Part shown: in pieces, positions 37,711-49,911 of the stretch | How positions within the stretch are numbered: the first letter of the stretch is position 1 | Layout of the letters: the number at the start of each line of letters is the position of its first letter | DNA from: Saururus chinensis | Taxonomy: Eukaryota > Streptophyta > Magnoliopsida > Piperales > Saururaceae | Reading direction: 5' to 3' | NCBI GenBank assembly: GCA_035235625.1 | Contig: CP141140.1 | Location: 63,914,581 to 63,978,580, forward strand | Length of the DNA stretch: 64,000 bases | Position numbers and translations under genes: made by a program | The notes under the pieces: model-generated | Databases searched by the model: none | The model's input: only the letters and a program-made list of their open reading frames with translations | Told to the model about the DNA's origin: nothing

Positions 37711-38652
37711 TTAAGGATCACCGTGCAAGAGCTTGTTCAACAGGGCAGTGATGAGGGCATCCCGACGCTCCGCCCTGGCCTCCTCCCGGGCCCAGCGCTG
37801 CTCCTCAAGCTCCCTCCATCGCTGCTCGGCCGCCATCCTATTTCTCTCCATCGCTGTCATCGCCTGCCTCCACTCCATGTCCTTCGCCGTCCTCTCCGCC
37901 TCCCTCGCCTCCTCCTCCTTGCACCACTCCATCTCCATCCTCGCCTGACGGGTCAGAAACTCCTCCAACATCGACACCGCCCCACTACTGCTACTAGTGC
38001 CCGCTCCTCCGCCCTTCTCAGCCGCCAACGCGCTGCCCATCTTCCTCTTCTTCTTTGTCTTCCTTCTATCACTACCACCAGCCTGCTTCTCTGTACCCTC
38101 CTCATCCATCGACTCGTCGTCATAGGAGTAGGATCTCGCCGCCTTCTTCTTCCGCCCCGCCTCTCCCTCCTCCGGGGCCAGCCACATGAGCCTCTGCATC
38201 CTGGCGTCAAAGATGGCCCGCAGCTCCCCCTGGAAGGGGAACTGCCGAGCCGACTCCGGATCCATCATCTCACTCCCCTGCAAACTACCACACATGACAT
38301 ATATAAGCATAAACTAGCTAGGTAATTAAATCACCCGCAAGAAGCGATTAAAGACAAGCCCAGAAGACTCAGGCAGATAGGGTGGGGGTCGGATCTCTAG
38401 CTAGCCACTACCCACCTTGTAGCGGGTGACGAGGTTCTTCCACTTGCACTTGCACTGCTCAGCGCTGCGGTGGAAGCCCTTATCTTTCATCCTGGAGGAG
38501 ACGAGGTCCCAGAGAAGACGGTTGCGCTTGGTCTCCATGAAAGAAACGTCGAGCTCGGCCCGGGCGGCGACCAACTCGTGGGTTTCAGCGTGTGTCCATT
38601 GGGGGAAGCGATCAGAGGATGGGTCGTGGGTGTGGTGATGGTGAGCGTCCAT
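37711..38652 (-). CDS. GT-3-like: Trihelix transcription factor, GT-3a/GT-3b type
   Basis: Two exons on the minus strand, 38652-38416 and 38277-37711, separated by a 138-bp intron (AAG|GTGGGTAG donor, TTGCAG|GGGAG acceptor, phase 0), encode 267 residues. The start MDAHHHHTH matches the His-rich start of GT-3 proteins, so I preferred it to an in-frame ATG at 38826. The trihelix DNA-binding domain spans about residues 17-79 with spaced Trp19, Trp48 and Trp71 and the signature EQCKCKWKNLVTRYK. A fourth helix follows (ESARQFPFQGELRAIF), then a basic RRKTKKKRK (150-158), a likely nuclear signal, and an Arg/Glu-rich coiled coil (about 180-255). Known members bind GT elements in promoters and dimerise through the coiled coil. 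Target genes cannot be told. The exons are GC-rich and the frame is intact. Confidence 0.9.
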
Positions 38653-39960
38653 GGGGTGCAGTTTGGCTGGAGAAGAGTTGATGCAGGGGAGACGGGGAGA
38701 GGGATTGATAAGAGTAGTTTGTTTCGTGGTGGCGGTGGGGCGAGGAGAGAGAGAGAGGTGTGAACCGGGGGAACTGGGGGCGGACTTGAAGGTGGGGAAT
38801 CGAGAAGCTCGGGATGCGCCTGTCAACGCGGAAACGCCTGACTATTTTTGTGGTGTGTGCTCCCGACACCCTATGGGGAGAATTTCTTCTAGTGTTAAGT
38901 AAATAAGAAGCTCTTCCTTGACATATTAGTGGTTTACTCTACTGGCGTTGAAACTTAATAGCAAATATGTTAAAAATTTTATTCATTATTTTTTAGTGCG
39001 ATATTTTATGCTTTTTATTATATTAAATAAATGAAATTATTTTGCCATTGATTTAATTAAACATCTAGATGCTTGTATATATTTGTACTTAAAGCATTCA
39101 ACAAAACCAAAATTATAGTTTAATGTAAAAAAACCATATGTTATTTTTGGAAGGGGGGAATAGACATGTTTTAAATAATATACTTTCTTAATTTTAATTG
39201 ATTTTTTAAAATAATTTAATTTTAATTTATTTTAATAAATCAACTGGAGCATTACTTTAAAAGGGAAATAGGCTACTAATCTTCTCAAAAGCATCTCACG
39301 CTAAATATTGTCATCACAACTGACCGTAGTCGCCACTTTTCAGCATTTTCCATTGGGCGTCGTCATGCTGACGGCATGGGAACAGTTCGAAAATCTTGTT
39401 GCCTAAGCCTTTGACGGAATATCGCTGACTTCGTTAGGACGAGGAGACGCAGTGGGGCCAGCGCGATCCCTGAAACTTCGACTCGTGGGCCCTACCCGCA
39501 CGTTCACACGCCAACACAACGCAGAAAGAGAAAAATGCCTGTTCCGCGCTGGTCCGCACCGCCGCACGAGCTGCTTACACGCTTTTCTTACGCGCTTGCC
39601 AGCATGTCCGGGCCCACGCGGAACGCGTTCTTACCATATTTTTAAGCTCAATCTGGCCGCAGGAGTTTAAAGGTGGACTACCCTTCCTAGGGGAGGGAAT
39701 GTGGCTTTGCCCCTCGCACGGCATCCGAATTATTTTTTATATTCCCCGTTAATAAAGGGCTCATATGAGTAAAGTTGATATTCTCTCCTTCTTATATAAA
39801 TAATTATATATAAAAAATAATAATTTTTATTTAATAATTTTTTTAAAATTTTATAAAAAATAAAAAAATTATATTCTTAAATGGGTCAGGTCCACCAAAA
39901 TCTAAGTAAAACTGGATATGGTGGCATCAATATCGTTGCCTAACATAAAAGTAAAAGTTA
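38653..39960 (-). promoter_or_regulatory. 5' leader and upstream region of the trihelix gene
   Basis: The first 180 bp upstream of the start are rich in GA/CT runs (about 38690-38760), common in plant 5' leaders. A GC-rich island at about 39300-39740 holds a 72-codon plus-strand frame without a recognisable domain, and is as likely to be an unmethylated promoter block as a gene. Decayed Stowaway-like pieces lie at about 39183-39268 and 39779-39880. No TATA box can be assigned with confidence. Confidence 0.4.
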
Positions 39961-40325
39961 CTCTATAAGGGTGCTCATAGACGCCCATTGTTTGGTTATC
40001 CGTCTATACCTATGTAGGGTAGAATTTTTTTCATGTTTATAGCATATACATACTAACCAGTTTTATCTACCTCGATAGGTAGCCGTAGACACTGACAAAT
40101 AGTTGTCCATGTCTATATATATTCATGTTTGCCCCTTCTAAATAGTAACAAGGACCCTAGCAAAAACAACAATATACATATAACTAGTTACGAACCATGC
40201 TATGACATAGCTATTGAAAAATGCCAATGGTAAAAAATAGGGATTAAGTAGCTATGTAGCATGTTAGAACTTGGCCCAACATGCTACATAGTAGCTTGAG
40301 GGTTGAGTTTTTTAGCATATGTATG
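39961..40325. other. Short flank with a hairpin
   Basis: Holds a 20-bp inverted repeat with 12-nt loop (40246-40265 and 40278-40297, AAGTAGCTATGTAGCATGTT and its near complement). A GGGTGCTCATAGACG word near 39979 resembles a hAT terminus and has a partner-like GTGTGAGCACCCCT at 49801-49816, but no TSD was found. Confidence 0.4.
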
Positions 40326-42181
40326 TGTGACATCCGTGATCCCCTTCTAATTTTTTGAAGTATTTTAGTTCATTAATAACCCACGTCTAAAGTGAATAAA
40401 AAAACTTTAAATTTCTGATTTTCTTTTCTTGATAATCTCAAAGCTATAAATTTATCTATATATGTGTGTGATTTTTATGAGAGTTCTCGGGTGGAGTTCA
40501 AAGTATATCTTAACCTGAGTATTGCCAAACTTCTTTGAAAAAGATAATATTATTGAGTACTAAACTCAATAAAGTAGCAATAAATATAAATTTTATATTA
40601 TCTTTTATAAGAAAAAAAATTATCGATGGGAATCAGCACATCTATGACCCTATTGATGGAAAATCAAAGTCATTGTCGGTAAGCTTCGATGCGTCAGTCA
40701 ATACACCAATGAATTGCCATAACCACTATCTGCAACCATCAACGCAATAGTGATTGGGAACAATCTTATCAATGGGTTTGAAATTGCACACGAAAACGGT
40801 TTTGAAGCGGTTTTGGAAGTAGTTATACACCAGAATGTTGTTAATTACTTCTCATATAAATACCTTTGACAATCCTTGACCTATATCTTCCGGATTCTCT
40901 AACTTTGGGAGAAAACAAAGGACTAGGGCATGTCAAAGTACAGAGAAAGAGGGAAGAAGGCCGGATTGTGGAGACCTTAGTATTGAAGTTGTATAAAAGG
41001 TCAGATTGCTAACCTCATTACAGTGATTTATTGTAGAATTGCATGTATGAAGTAAACTAAGTCATTATTGACATGAAAACATGTTTAAGATAATGTTATG
41101 TGAATTTCTCACATGATGATGTTGATATTTTATGATTAATTGTTGACATAAGTCATTGTTTAGCATACTTGAATATGTTACACATGAGTAGATATGTTTT
41201 TACAATACTTTAGAGTAATTTTGAGATAGTTAAGAAAGTTTTTGTTATTTCTTTCTAATTGTCGGTACGACCATTGACATGTCTATGACATTGTTGGTGA
41301 AACTGAAGAAATGACAATACAAGCACCAACACACATTGACACATTGGTGAGTAATCGATTGGTCATCAGCAGTGAGGTTGCCGTGTTGGTGAGGTATCAA
41401 TGAGGATGGCTAACCTAAGACAACCACTATTTGTAAGGGGTTCGACACGTAAGTGAGTTACCAATGGTCATTAGTGACTTGGCCAACATGCCGGTCAGTC
41501 TACTAACAAAAGATGGTTTTGGGCAATTTCTAGCAAAAAATGTCATGTGTTAAGCGATTATAATGAAGCATGATACCATGATATTTAATACATGATATGT
41601 ATGAATGTGTGATGATATGAATAATGATGCTTTGGTATATATACCTTGTTATGTGAAAATCCTTGTGATAGATCGTACCTTGACTCATATATAAAGACAC
41701 ATAAAGACAAAGATCCTAATGTGTTTGGCTCTTCAAGTGAGTCTTTAACTATTTAACATAAGAGTTTAGTATGAAATAAGACCAAGGTTTTTTGGTTCTT
41801 GACTAGTATGAGTTATGTAGAGCAGCTCCCCTGGTATGGGAGTTAGGTTCAAATAGATTTAAACATTAAAAGATGACTGGTTTTGCATTACGTAATACAA
41901 GAGGTTTCGATGATCATTTAGTTTATATCTCGACAACTCAGGTCTATAATCCCTTGTGGGCATTAACTTCGTTTTGTGGATAGAGCTAGCAAGCTTTAGA
42001 AGAACTGAGGTCCTATCGTGTCATAGAGAACTTTTATGACATACACTTATAGAGCAAGTGACTTCTTCATGAGGTCACAGTATCTATTTGAGATCATATA
42101 ATAATATGTATGATTGATATGCTTATTTTCTTGTGTTTAATCATGTTAATATTTACTATTGAAAATAATAGCTGTTAATCA
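40326..42181 (+). mobile_element. Partial LTR-like element
   Basis: Starts TGTGACATCCGTGATCCCC, the same style as the starts at 18538 and 49912, and runs at least to where the opposed copy begins at 42182. There are no gag/pol frames. The right end is unresolved: either it is interrupted by the element at 42182, or it ends near 42079 (GAGGTCACA followed by GTATC, against GTATG before 40326). Confidence 0.5.
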
Positions 42182-45100
42182 TGTCACATTTGAGATTTTT
42201 CTATGAATATTTAAAAAAATTCACATAAAATTTTTGTAAAATAATGATTGTAAATCGAGAAAAATGACGAAATCCAAAACCTATAACAATAATTTCATAA
42301 ATTTAAATCATCTATACATTAGCATTTCCACATAAAATTTTCCAAATCATCGCATGGACAAACTAAACATGCTTAGACGTGAATCAAAACAATAATATAT
42401 AAAATAAACTGTCATGACCATGTGCTTAATCGCAAATACATCCCAGACATATCTAAGTACAAGTCTCACAATAGTTTGAAGTCTATAAACTAATATAAAA
42501 GTCTATATAAATAAAAACATAAACAACTCTCATCTTACTTAATACATCATATTGTGGCAACTAATAAGAACTCACAATGAGTCAAAAATATAAAAGGAAC
42601 TCACCAAATTAATCCACCAAGGAATGCAAGAGTCCAGTCCAAATAGTTCTTGATCAAAGACTTGTAAAATCCTCCAAAATGTATGGGGCTAAAAAGAATT
42701 AGGAAAATGAATATTTTCATATACAGTAGGAAAGTTCTAATAAGTGAACTTTATAAGTCCATGCATAGATACATTCATGAAACTTAACATGAAGTAGAAT
42801 GACAAACAAGCACATCAGAGTTGCACAATATAACAATTATGCACAAACACATACTATCTTACCATTCTTATACTTACTCTTACACTTACGGCCTTACCTA
42901 TACTATCTTACTCAAATTCTTACGCTTATGGTTTTACTCTAAAATATATATTTACCATCTTTCTCATAATCTTACACTTACAATCTTGTTTATAATCTTA
43001 CACATATAATTTTGCTTAGAATGTCATGAACTTACTCAAAAACTTACATACTTACTCATACAGTTATACACATACTATCAATAATTGAAGCTCATTATAA
43101 TTAATTAGATACAATGTCTAAATGAAAATGAATGTTACTGGAGCATCACCTTAACCTCTGGGGAGCAACTAGTCATTATAGACTTTTCCAAAGGCAAGGC
43201 ACACCTATTCTAATGGAGTACATGATCAAACAGATAAGTGCATATCCATGAATTTACTTACCTAAGCACTCAAAAGCCCACACTCAAGGGGCCATACAGT
43301 GCTAACTAAGGACGTAAATTATATAATGCTGCTTTTGGACCATAATCTTATAGTGCCACGTATGGGTGGAATCATACAATGCCATCTATAGACAAAAAAA
43401 TTATACAACGCTCTCAATAGAGCATAAAATGTCTGGGATAAATACAACACCAAGACATTATCGAAAAACACACATCATTCTTAATAGAGCATTGGACGTA
43501 TGCGCTTAAATACAATACTAAGACAACATCCTGCAAGATAAACATTATGACAAGACATGATAAATGTTGAGCCAACTAATTATTGGCTGACTCAAACAAC
43601 AAACTTAATCCATCGAAACCCTCAGGTCTCAAACTCACAATGTTATTATATTAGTTTTACTTACAATTTAAGTCTGAATTGAATATTTTATGCAGGTACA
43701 ATTAAGACATGAAAAGCTTCAGTCTTACAGTCTTTCGCTAACCAATCCAAAGTTGTGCCCATGCGTAAACTCAAGTCCATTAGAGAAACAAACTTCATTT
43801 AACCCATTTATCCCATAACCATAACTCATCATACAATATATCCTTCCATATTTATGCATTTTCTGTCATCCACTTTATGGTCAAATCATCTTACTCAAAA
43901 ATAATCAAATGAAACCCATCTATCTGACTTGGCCATCAAACTCTTACTAATATCTCACTTATTATTCTTATGTTCTAGTTCATAATATATACATTATGCA
44001 TGTACAATTATATTGTACACTTTTTACTATCTGACAATCCCTCATAAAGGCTCCAAACCTTAAGTCTGCTTAGCCCCCAATATACACTCCAATCCAAACT
44101 AAGACTCACCCATAGATGGTACCCTTCGACATTTGTCATGTTAATGTTGATCTATATCAAAATCCATGCAAAACCCTCTGCCACCACTTATCGTCTATTA
44201 CACATGCAATTACCCCACACACATACACATATACATCACACATATGAGTAACCATCATTCATACATATGTCCATTACACATATGCATCACATATACATAA
44301 TTCTTCATACTTATGCATCACATACCCCTAATTCAACACATAGCTTACCAACATACTTATTAGTCATCACTAGCATACACATATTCTACAAACATAACAC
44401 ATACTCATAGCTAACATGCACATCATATGCATAAGCAAATGTACCATATTCCATTATCTTGCCCTTATTCATCTTGCAAAGGGATCATTATTTAATATCA
44501 ATAGTGTTAAATCACATAATCCTAGCATGTTGCTAATTATTCAAAGCATGTTATCATAAAATTACGAGTTTAAAGTCCTCTGCCTCGTAATCCATTTAAG
44601 TTCGTTGGCGAACACACAATGGTGGTTGTGTCGGAGTTGGTAGTAGAAGAGATCGCCAAGTTGAGAGAGTTGTTGTCCCAAGGATTTGTATAACATTGGG
44701 GTAATCTCGACAAGACGGGGGTGACAAAAATCTGTGGCAAAATCTATAATCTATGGCAGCACACTAGGGGTAGCCAGGAAAAGGGTTGTGCCAAAAGAAG
44801 TAGCAAGTGTAATCGAAAAGCTAGCTAGAGGTCGGCAAGAGGCTAAGAAGCACTTGGCCGGCTCCAAGACACCGAAATTTGCTATGAATAGCACCCAATG
44901 GTTTCAATTTTGCATTATCGATGACCAACAAGAGAGTCAAAGGGCATGATTATGTGCTTAATGATGGAGAAGAGTCGGTGGCGGAGCTAGTCAATAGTCA
45001 GGGAGCATAAATTGGTACCTATACCCTAAAATGCACACATGGCCACATGCACATGTGGCCAAAGGGGGCAACCCTAGGGGAAGATGTCTACACAGTGGTG

Positions 45101-45849
45101 GCCAAAGGCCCAAAAGGTGACATAACTAGGGCCAAAAGGTGGTGACCAGCGGAGGCGGAAATATCGTCAATCGCCACCGACAACCAAAACGATTGGTGTT
45201 GGGGACTATGCATCTAGCACGATAGAGGGCAGAGAGGTGTTTCAGGGTTAAGCACAGGCGGAGCAAAAGCCACGAGTGAAACAAGGCTGACCCCAAGACT
45301 GGCAAGAGGCCAAAGACCGACATCGGGCCTCAAATAGATGGAATGAGAGGGGAAGGGGGTTCGCATTGCAAAATGCAGGTTGGTGGCCATTTCAATTGGA
45401 TCAAAGGGGTAAAAGGAGGCATAGAGGGGCTGAAAGGGATGTCCCACTGTCATTGAGGTGCTAAGGCAGAGCCTCCAACGACCAAATGGTCCATAGCTTG
45501 CCTATGGTGGCACTCCGAAAAGACAAAATAGAGAATGGGGAAAGGCGGTTTTGTTTTGTGGATGAGTTGGAGAAACAAGGCGGAGGAGACTGAGCTGGGT
45601 TGGGTGTTGTGGCTCCCCACCATTGCAGTTTCTGCTTCTAGTCGGCTATATTCAACCACCGGCGGTGGTGGCAGAATGAGCAATAAAGGAGGAAGTCTCA
45701 GGCGGAAAAATAGAGGAGCGGGTAGGAAAATGAAGGAGAAGAGCAGGGGGTGAAGGAGGAACCAAGCCAGGGGGAGCAGCCATCAGCCATCACTAGCCTA
45801 AGGCAGAGCTGAATGGAGGTCCGGTTGGCCGAGTCCAGCCGGTTGTGGC
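42182..45849 (-). mobile_element. LTR-like element, sister copy of 18538-22282
   Basis: Read on the minus strand, its end (TTTCGTCATTTTTCTCGATTTACA...) and its middle (GCAACATGCTAGGATT, GATTACGAGGCAGAGGAC) match 22180-22282 and 20815-20940. The GC-rich part at 44600-45840 corresponds to the GC-rich core of the sister copy, so frames there (for example 44734-44949 and 45126-45967) are not genes. Its 5' end was not found. A younger element (45850-49383) sits at or inside it, and 49384 onwards may be its continuation. Confidence 0.6.
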
Positions 45850-46516
45850 TATCACGCCCCGGCGATGCCCGACCCAAGCCGAACCCGGTCCAAGGGCCAG
45901 TCAAGCGTGAGGGGGCGACGAAGGATAAATTGAGAAATGATCTAGCAGAAGACTTAACCCTAACCACGGGCGATTAACAGAATTACGGAGTACGCACAAT
46001 CCTTTGAGCAAGAGTAAATAAAGAGGGAAAGAAAAGAGAGTTGCTTATCACAAAGTAAACAACTAATCTCAAACCCACATACTTAGTCGAATATAGCCCA
46101 CATTGGCTCAAAATAAGACTTAAGCAAAAATAACTGTAACATGTGACATAAATCCAAAACAAAGAACCCTACACAAAGGTTATAAACATAAAGCATAAAT
46201 CAAAGGAACTAAGTCACACAACGATCTCCACAATCACATCCATGTCATCTCCGACCTTTCCTCAAAGAGGAGATCCTGTCCGTCTGCGTGTCGCACCACA
46301 CAGCCCCAAAACAAAACACAAGAAAGAGGGGTGAGTTTAACAAACTCAGCAATGGCTTTTAATACCACTATCAACATCAAAAACATGATAGCATAACAAG
46401 ATAATCATTCAGATCAAAGATTTACAAGGTGCATCATTTTCTGATCACACATACACATCACCTAAAACTGCATCATAGTTCATAATTCACATAATGTCAT
46501 TGACATCATAACATCC

Positions 46517-46908
46517 TGCATGAATGTATCTCTAACATACATAATCCATCATGCATCATAACATAATCCACCTGCATGAATATATTTCTAACACACATAA
46601 TCCATCATGCATCATATCAAGATTAACCTGCATGGATGTATCTCTAACATACATATTCCCACATGCAAAACATCAACATCAACCTGCATGGATGTATCTC
46701 TAACATACATAATCCATCATGCATCATATCAAGATTAACCTGCATGGATGTATCTCTAACATACATATTCCCACATGCATAACATCAACATCAACCTGCA
46801 TGGATGTATCTCTAACATACATAATCCATCATGCATCATATCAAGATTAACTTGCATGGATATATCTCTAACATACATATTCCACATGCATCATATCATA
46901 TCAACCTC
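46517..46908. repeat. 56-bp tandem repeat, seven units
   Basis: Units start at 46517, 46573, 46629, 46685, 46741, 46797 and 46853, each opening TGCATG(G/A)ATGTATCTCTA. The second half alternates between two types (ATCCATCATGCATCATATC and TTCCCACATGC.AAACATC) in the middle units, which gives a 112-bp higher-order unit. Confidence 0.95.
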
Positions 46909-48134
46909 CATCAAGGAGAAATCACACATTAGTGTCACACAGACGGGACATAGACAAGGCCACGAAGGCGTGTCAAGGTCCGAAATTCTACACAAGAATT
47001 CAAGAAAGATCGGGGTTGTCAATCCCAAACGATTGCTCGCCCTGGACGATCCTGGCCAAGGATGTCCCATTCTCACACAGAGAATCTAGAGCAGGGGTGT
47101 TCGCCCAGGGACATCTCCTGCGGAGGGAAGAACCCGAGTTCTCACACAGAGAACCCTAGAACACGTGGTAGCGGAGTACACACAGCATACCACACTGGAT
47201 TCCCAGGGTCCAGATGACACACATAATAATATTCTCACATATCCGTAAGACAAGTACACAACTCGTCCCCACATAATTCCATTTAATTAGACTCAACCCT
47301 GGGAGTGCACTCGTTCCACATAGGAACTCAAATCAAAATATGTCCTTTAAGACCAATCAACTTGCGATTAATCCACGACCGATCAATCCGGCACACAATT
47401 TCATCACATTGCATCCAATCGGTCAAATTCGATTAACCACGATGAAGCCTCAATTGGAAATCCATTTTCATGATGCATGTTGCATGGTACATACGTGGGC
47501 AAAGCATACATGAATCCTAATCCATGACAAGTGCTCTCACCAGCCCCTAATGCATCATTCATAATCACAATATCAAGCTTCAACATCATCATTTAACCCC
47601 CACACATGTGTGTGTAACTAGTGGAAGCATTTCATACAATGCATATCAACATGCTTGAAAATAAACTCACTACCACACTACACATGTGAATCACAATCTA
47701 AACATGAATTCCAGCGGAAATCATAAGAGAAAAATCATTGAAATCATAACTCAATGAAAACTCAACCACAAAGGCTAAACACATATAAGATCATTCATTT
47801 CATCCTTGAGTCATGGCATTCACCAACATCTACACATCAACTATCCACATTCTATCATGACAATTCAGTCCAATAATAGATTGTAGTTTTACTGAAAATA
47901 TACTTAACCATGAGGAATCAACCGTTCACAATTTCAAGATGATAATTCCAACATCATGCCACAAAACATAAGTCATTCCACAAATCTCTAAGCATATATC
48001 TCAACTCCATAACCAACAATAGCATGCCCTTCCAGTAGCCTAATATAGCTTAAAACACTCCACATTCATATAAAATTGGCAAGCTAAAGTGGAATCATCA
48101 AAATAAACATCATGCATTAAAACACCAATCTGCT

Positions 48135-48290
48135 GTGTGGCCGTTCGAACGCCCTTCAGACCGTTCGATCGGTTACACGCAAAAATTTGAAATTTACAAT
48201 TTGTCCGTTCGAACGCCTAGCAGGCCGTTCGATTGGCTGAACTGGAAAACTGTCATTCCAACAGTGTTGTCGTTCGAACGCCAACAAGGC
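48135..48290. repeat. Cluster of CCGTTCGAACGCC-type near-palindromes
   Basis: Five copies of a GTTCGA(A/T) core within 150 bp: CCGTTCGAACGCC twice, CCGTTCGATCGG, CCGTTCGATTGG and TCGTTCGAACGCC. TTCGAA is self-complementary. It lies within the LTR-like element 45850-49383. Confidence 0.8.
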
Positions 48291-49383
48291 AGAACTGGTC
48301 ATCTTCTTCCTTTCGCAAATTCAAACCGAAACACCATAGATAACACTTCAAATCCACATCTAACACCCTAATCATCATCAAAAGTCCTTCATGACTTCCA
48401 GAACATCAAACCATATCATAATAATGCAAAACCCTAAGAAATCGGGATTAAATATTTCCATTTTCTAATCTTACCATTAACACTCCAAATCAAGTAATCT
48501 CCATTCGAAATAAGCCAAAAATGAAGAATGTTACCATGGATAAACTGAGATTTCGAAGACCCATTACCTTAGCACTTGATTAAGCTCGGTTTTGAGAGTC
48601 ACCCTTCTTGAAAACCTTCCAAAAACATTGAGTTTGGATTAAACTCCATTACAAATCAATTTACCAAAGAAATCCCTAATTAAATCTTAGATCTAGGGCT
48701 TGTTGGTTGTAAAAATCGAATTTTGAAAGCTAGGGTTTGTAGTAAAACACAAATCAGCAGCTTTTGATGTCCAAAAATGAATTGAAACAAGGGGAAAATA
48801 GTAGATTTGAAAGAGATTAGAAAGAAAGCTAGGGTTTAGTGCTTAATTAGAGTAGGCTTACCTTAATCGGCTTCTAATTTGGGCCTAAGTGGGGATTAAG
48901 CCAGACCTCCTTCCTTAGCCTATTCCCAAAAATGGAAATGGCTCAGGTTTTCCCTTTTATAGTAAGGGTTGGAGTATGCATGGGTAAGTTTTGGGGTGTA
49001 AATAGGAAAAGTAAGCTAAAAATAGGTATTTTGCAAATTTAAGCACTATTTAAGCCTAATAAAATTCTAAAAATTTTTGTATGACCTTAAGTAGATGTCT
49101 AGGTTCATTTGACCTAAAAATCAAAATTTCGACGGTGGGGCCCACAGGGGTCCCGCCAAAACCCTAATTTTCGGGAAAATAGTAAAAATTTAAAAAAATC
49201 CCAGAAAATCACATTTGATTTAAAATTACTTAAAACCACTAATCTTAAAGTTAATTTTTGATTAAAACCATCACAAATACTATTTATTCACAAAATCATC
49301 GATTAGATCAGAAAACGCGTCAATCTCACGATAACCAATAATTAAATAAAATCAAAACTGGTTTAGAGATGAGGGTCCTTACA

Positions 49384-49911
49384 GTGGCTATCACAAATGG
49401 AAAAATGGATAGAGTCTAGTTAGAAGACCTTGTGTGTTGATGTGTGATTTGACCTTGTCATATTTATATATTATAATGGCTTGAATATTTTTATATTAAA
49501 CAATGCGTAGACCTTGTCATATTTATATATTATGATGGCTTGAATATTTTTATATCAAAAAATGAGTGGATCATCCTAAGATAGATTTGTCATTGTTTGA
49601 CAAAAAGTTTTAAAAAAATTATTTTTGTTGATGTATTATGAGAAAAATAAATTATAAATCTTGGTGTGTGATAGTTATGTCTTTCCATGTCCGCGATAGT
49701 CGAACTTGGACAAAGCATAATACATATTGTGGCAGACACGAACAAATGGTTATACATATAGTAGACGAATATGGACAAGTCCTTGCCTACGTCCATTTTT
49801 GTGTGTGAGCACCCCTACCCCTTGGTTCTTGGTCCAGGTGCCATGGATAGGGTTTAAACTAGGCTGGAGCAAGGCCTTGGCCCTACCTTGTTAGCCATTT
49901 TTGTAATATCC
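49384..49911. other. Gap between two LTR-like elements, with a 60-bp duplication
   Basis: No gene. A tandem pair of about 60 bp starts at GACCTTGTCATATTTATATA (49451 and 49511). The right part is rich in GGCC/CCTTGG words that resume after the next element (CTTTTGTTAGGCCCTGG at 53244), so 49912-53243 is an insertion into one older sequence. Confidence 0.6.

Larger units (their letters stand above)
45850..49383 (-). mobile_element. 3.53-kb solo LTR-like element with 5-bp TSD
   Basis: On the minus strand it starts TGTAAGGACCCTCATC and ends CCGGGGCGTGATA. The usual TG...CA end CGTGACA has become CGTGATA. GTGGC flanks both ends (45845-45849 and 49384-49388). It contains a 56-bp satellite (46517-46908), a CCGTTCGAACGCC cluster (48140-48280), and a motif at 46290-46340 shared in layout with 10530-10600. 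It is non-coding. Confidence 0.75.

Noticed and set aside
39452..39670. 72-codon frame in the GC-rich island upstream of the trihelix gene
   Set aside because: No domain or start context. A promoter-type GC island is a simpler explanation.
46517..46908. Regular repeat resembling a CRISPR array
   Set aside because: There are no unique spacers: whole 56-bp units repeat. The context is a plant retroelement.
39975..49835. Possible giant hAT element with GGGTGCTC ends around the LTR cluster
   Set aside because: Only a short terminal similarity and no 8-bp TSD. The distance is made up of several unrelated insertions.
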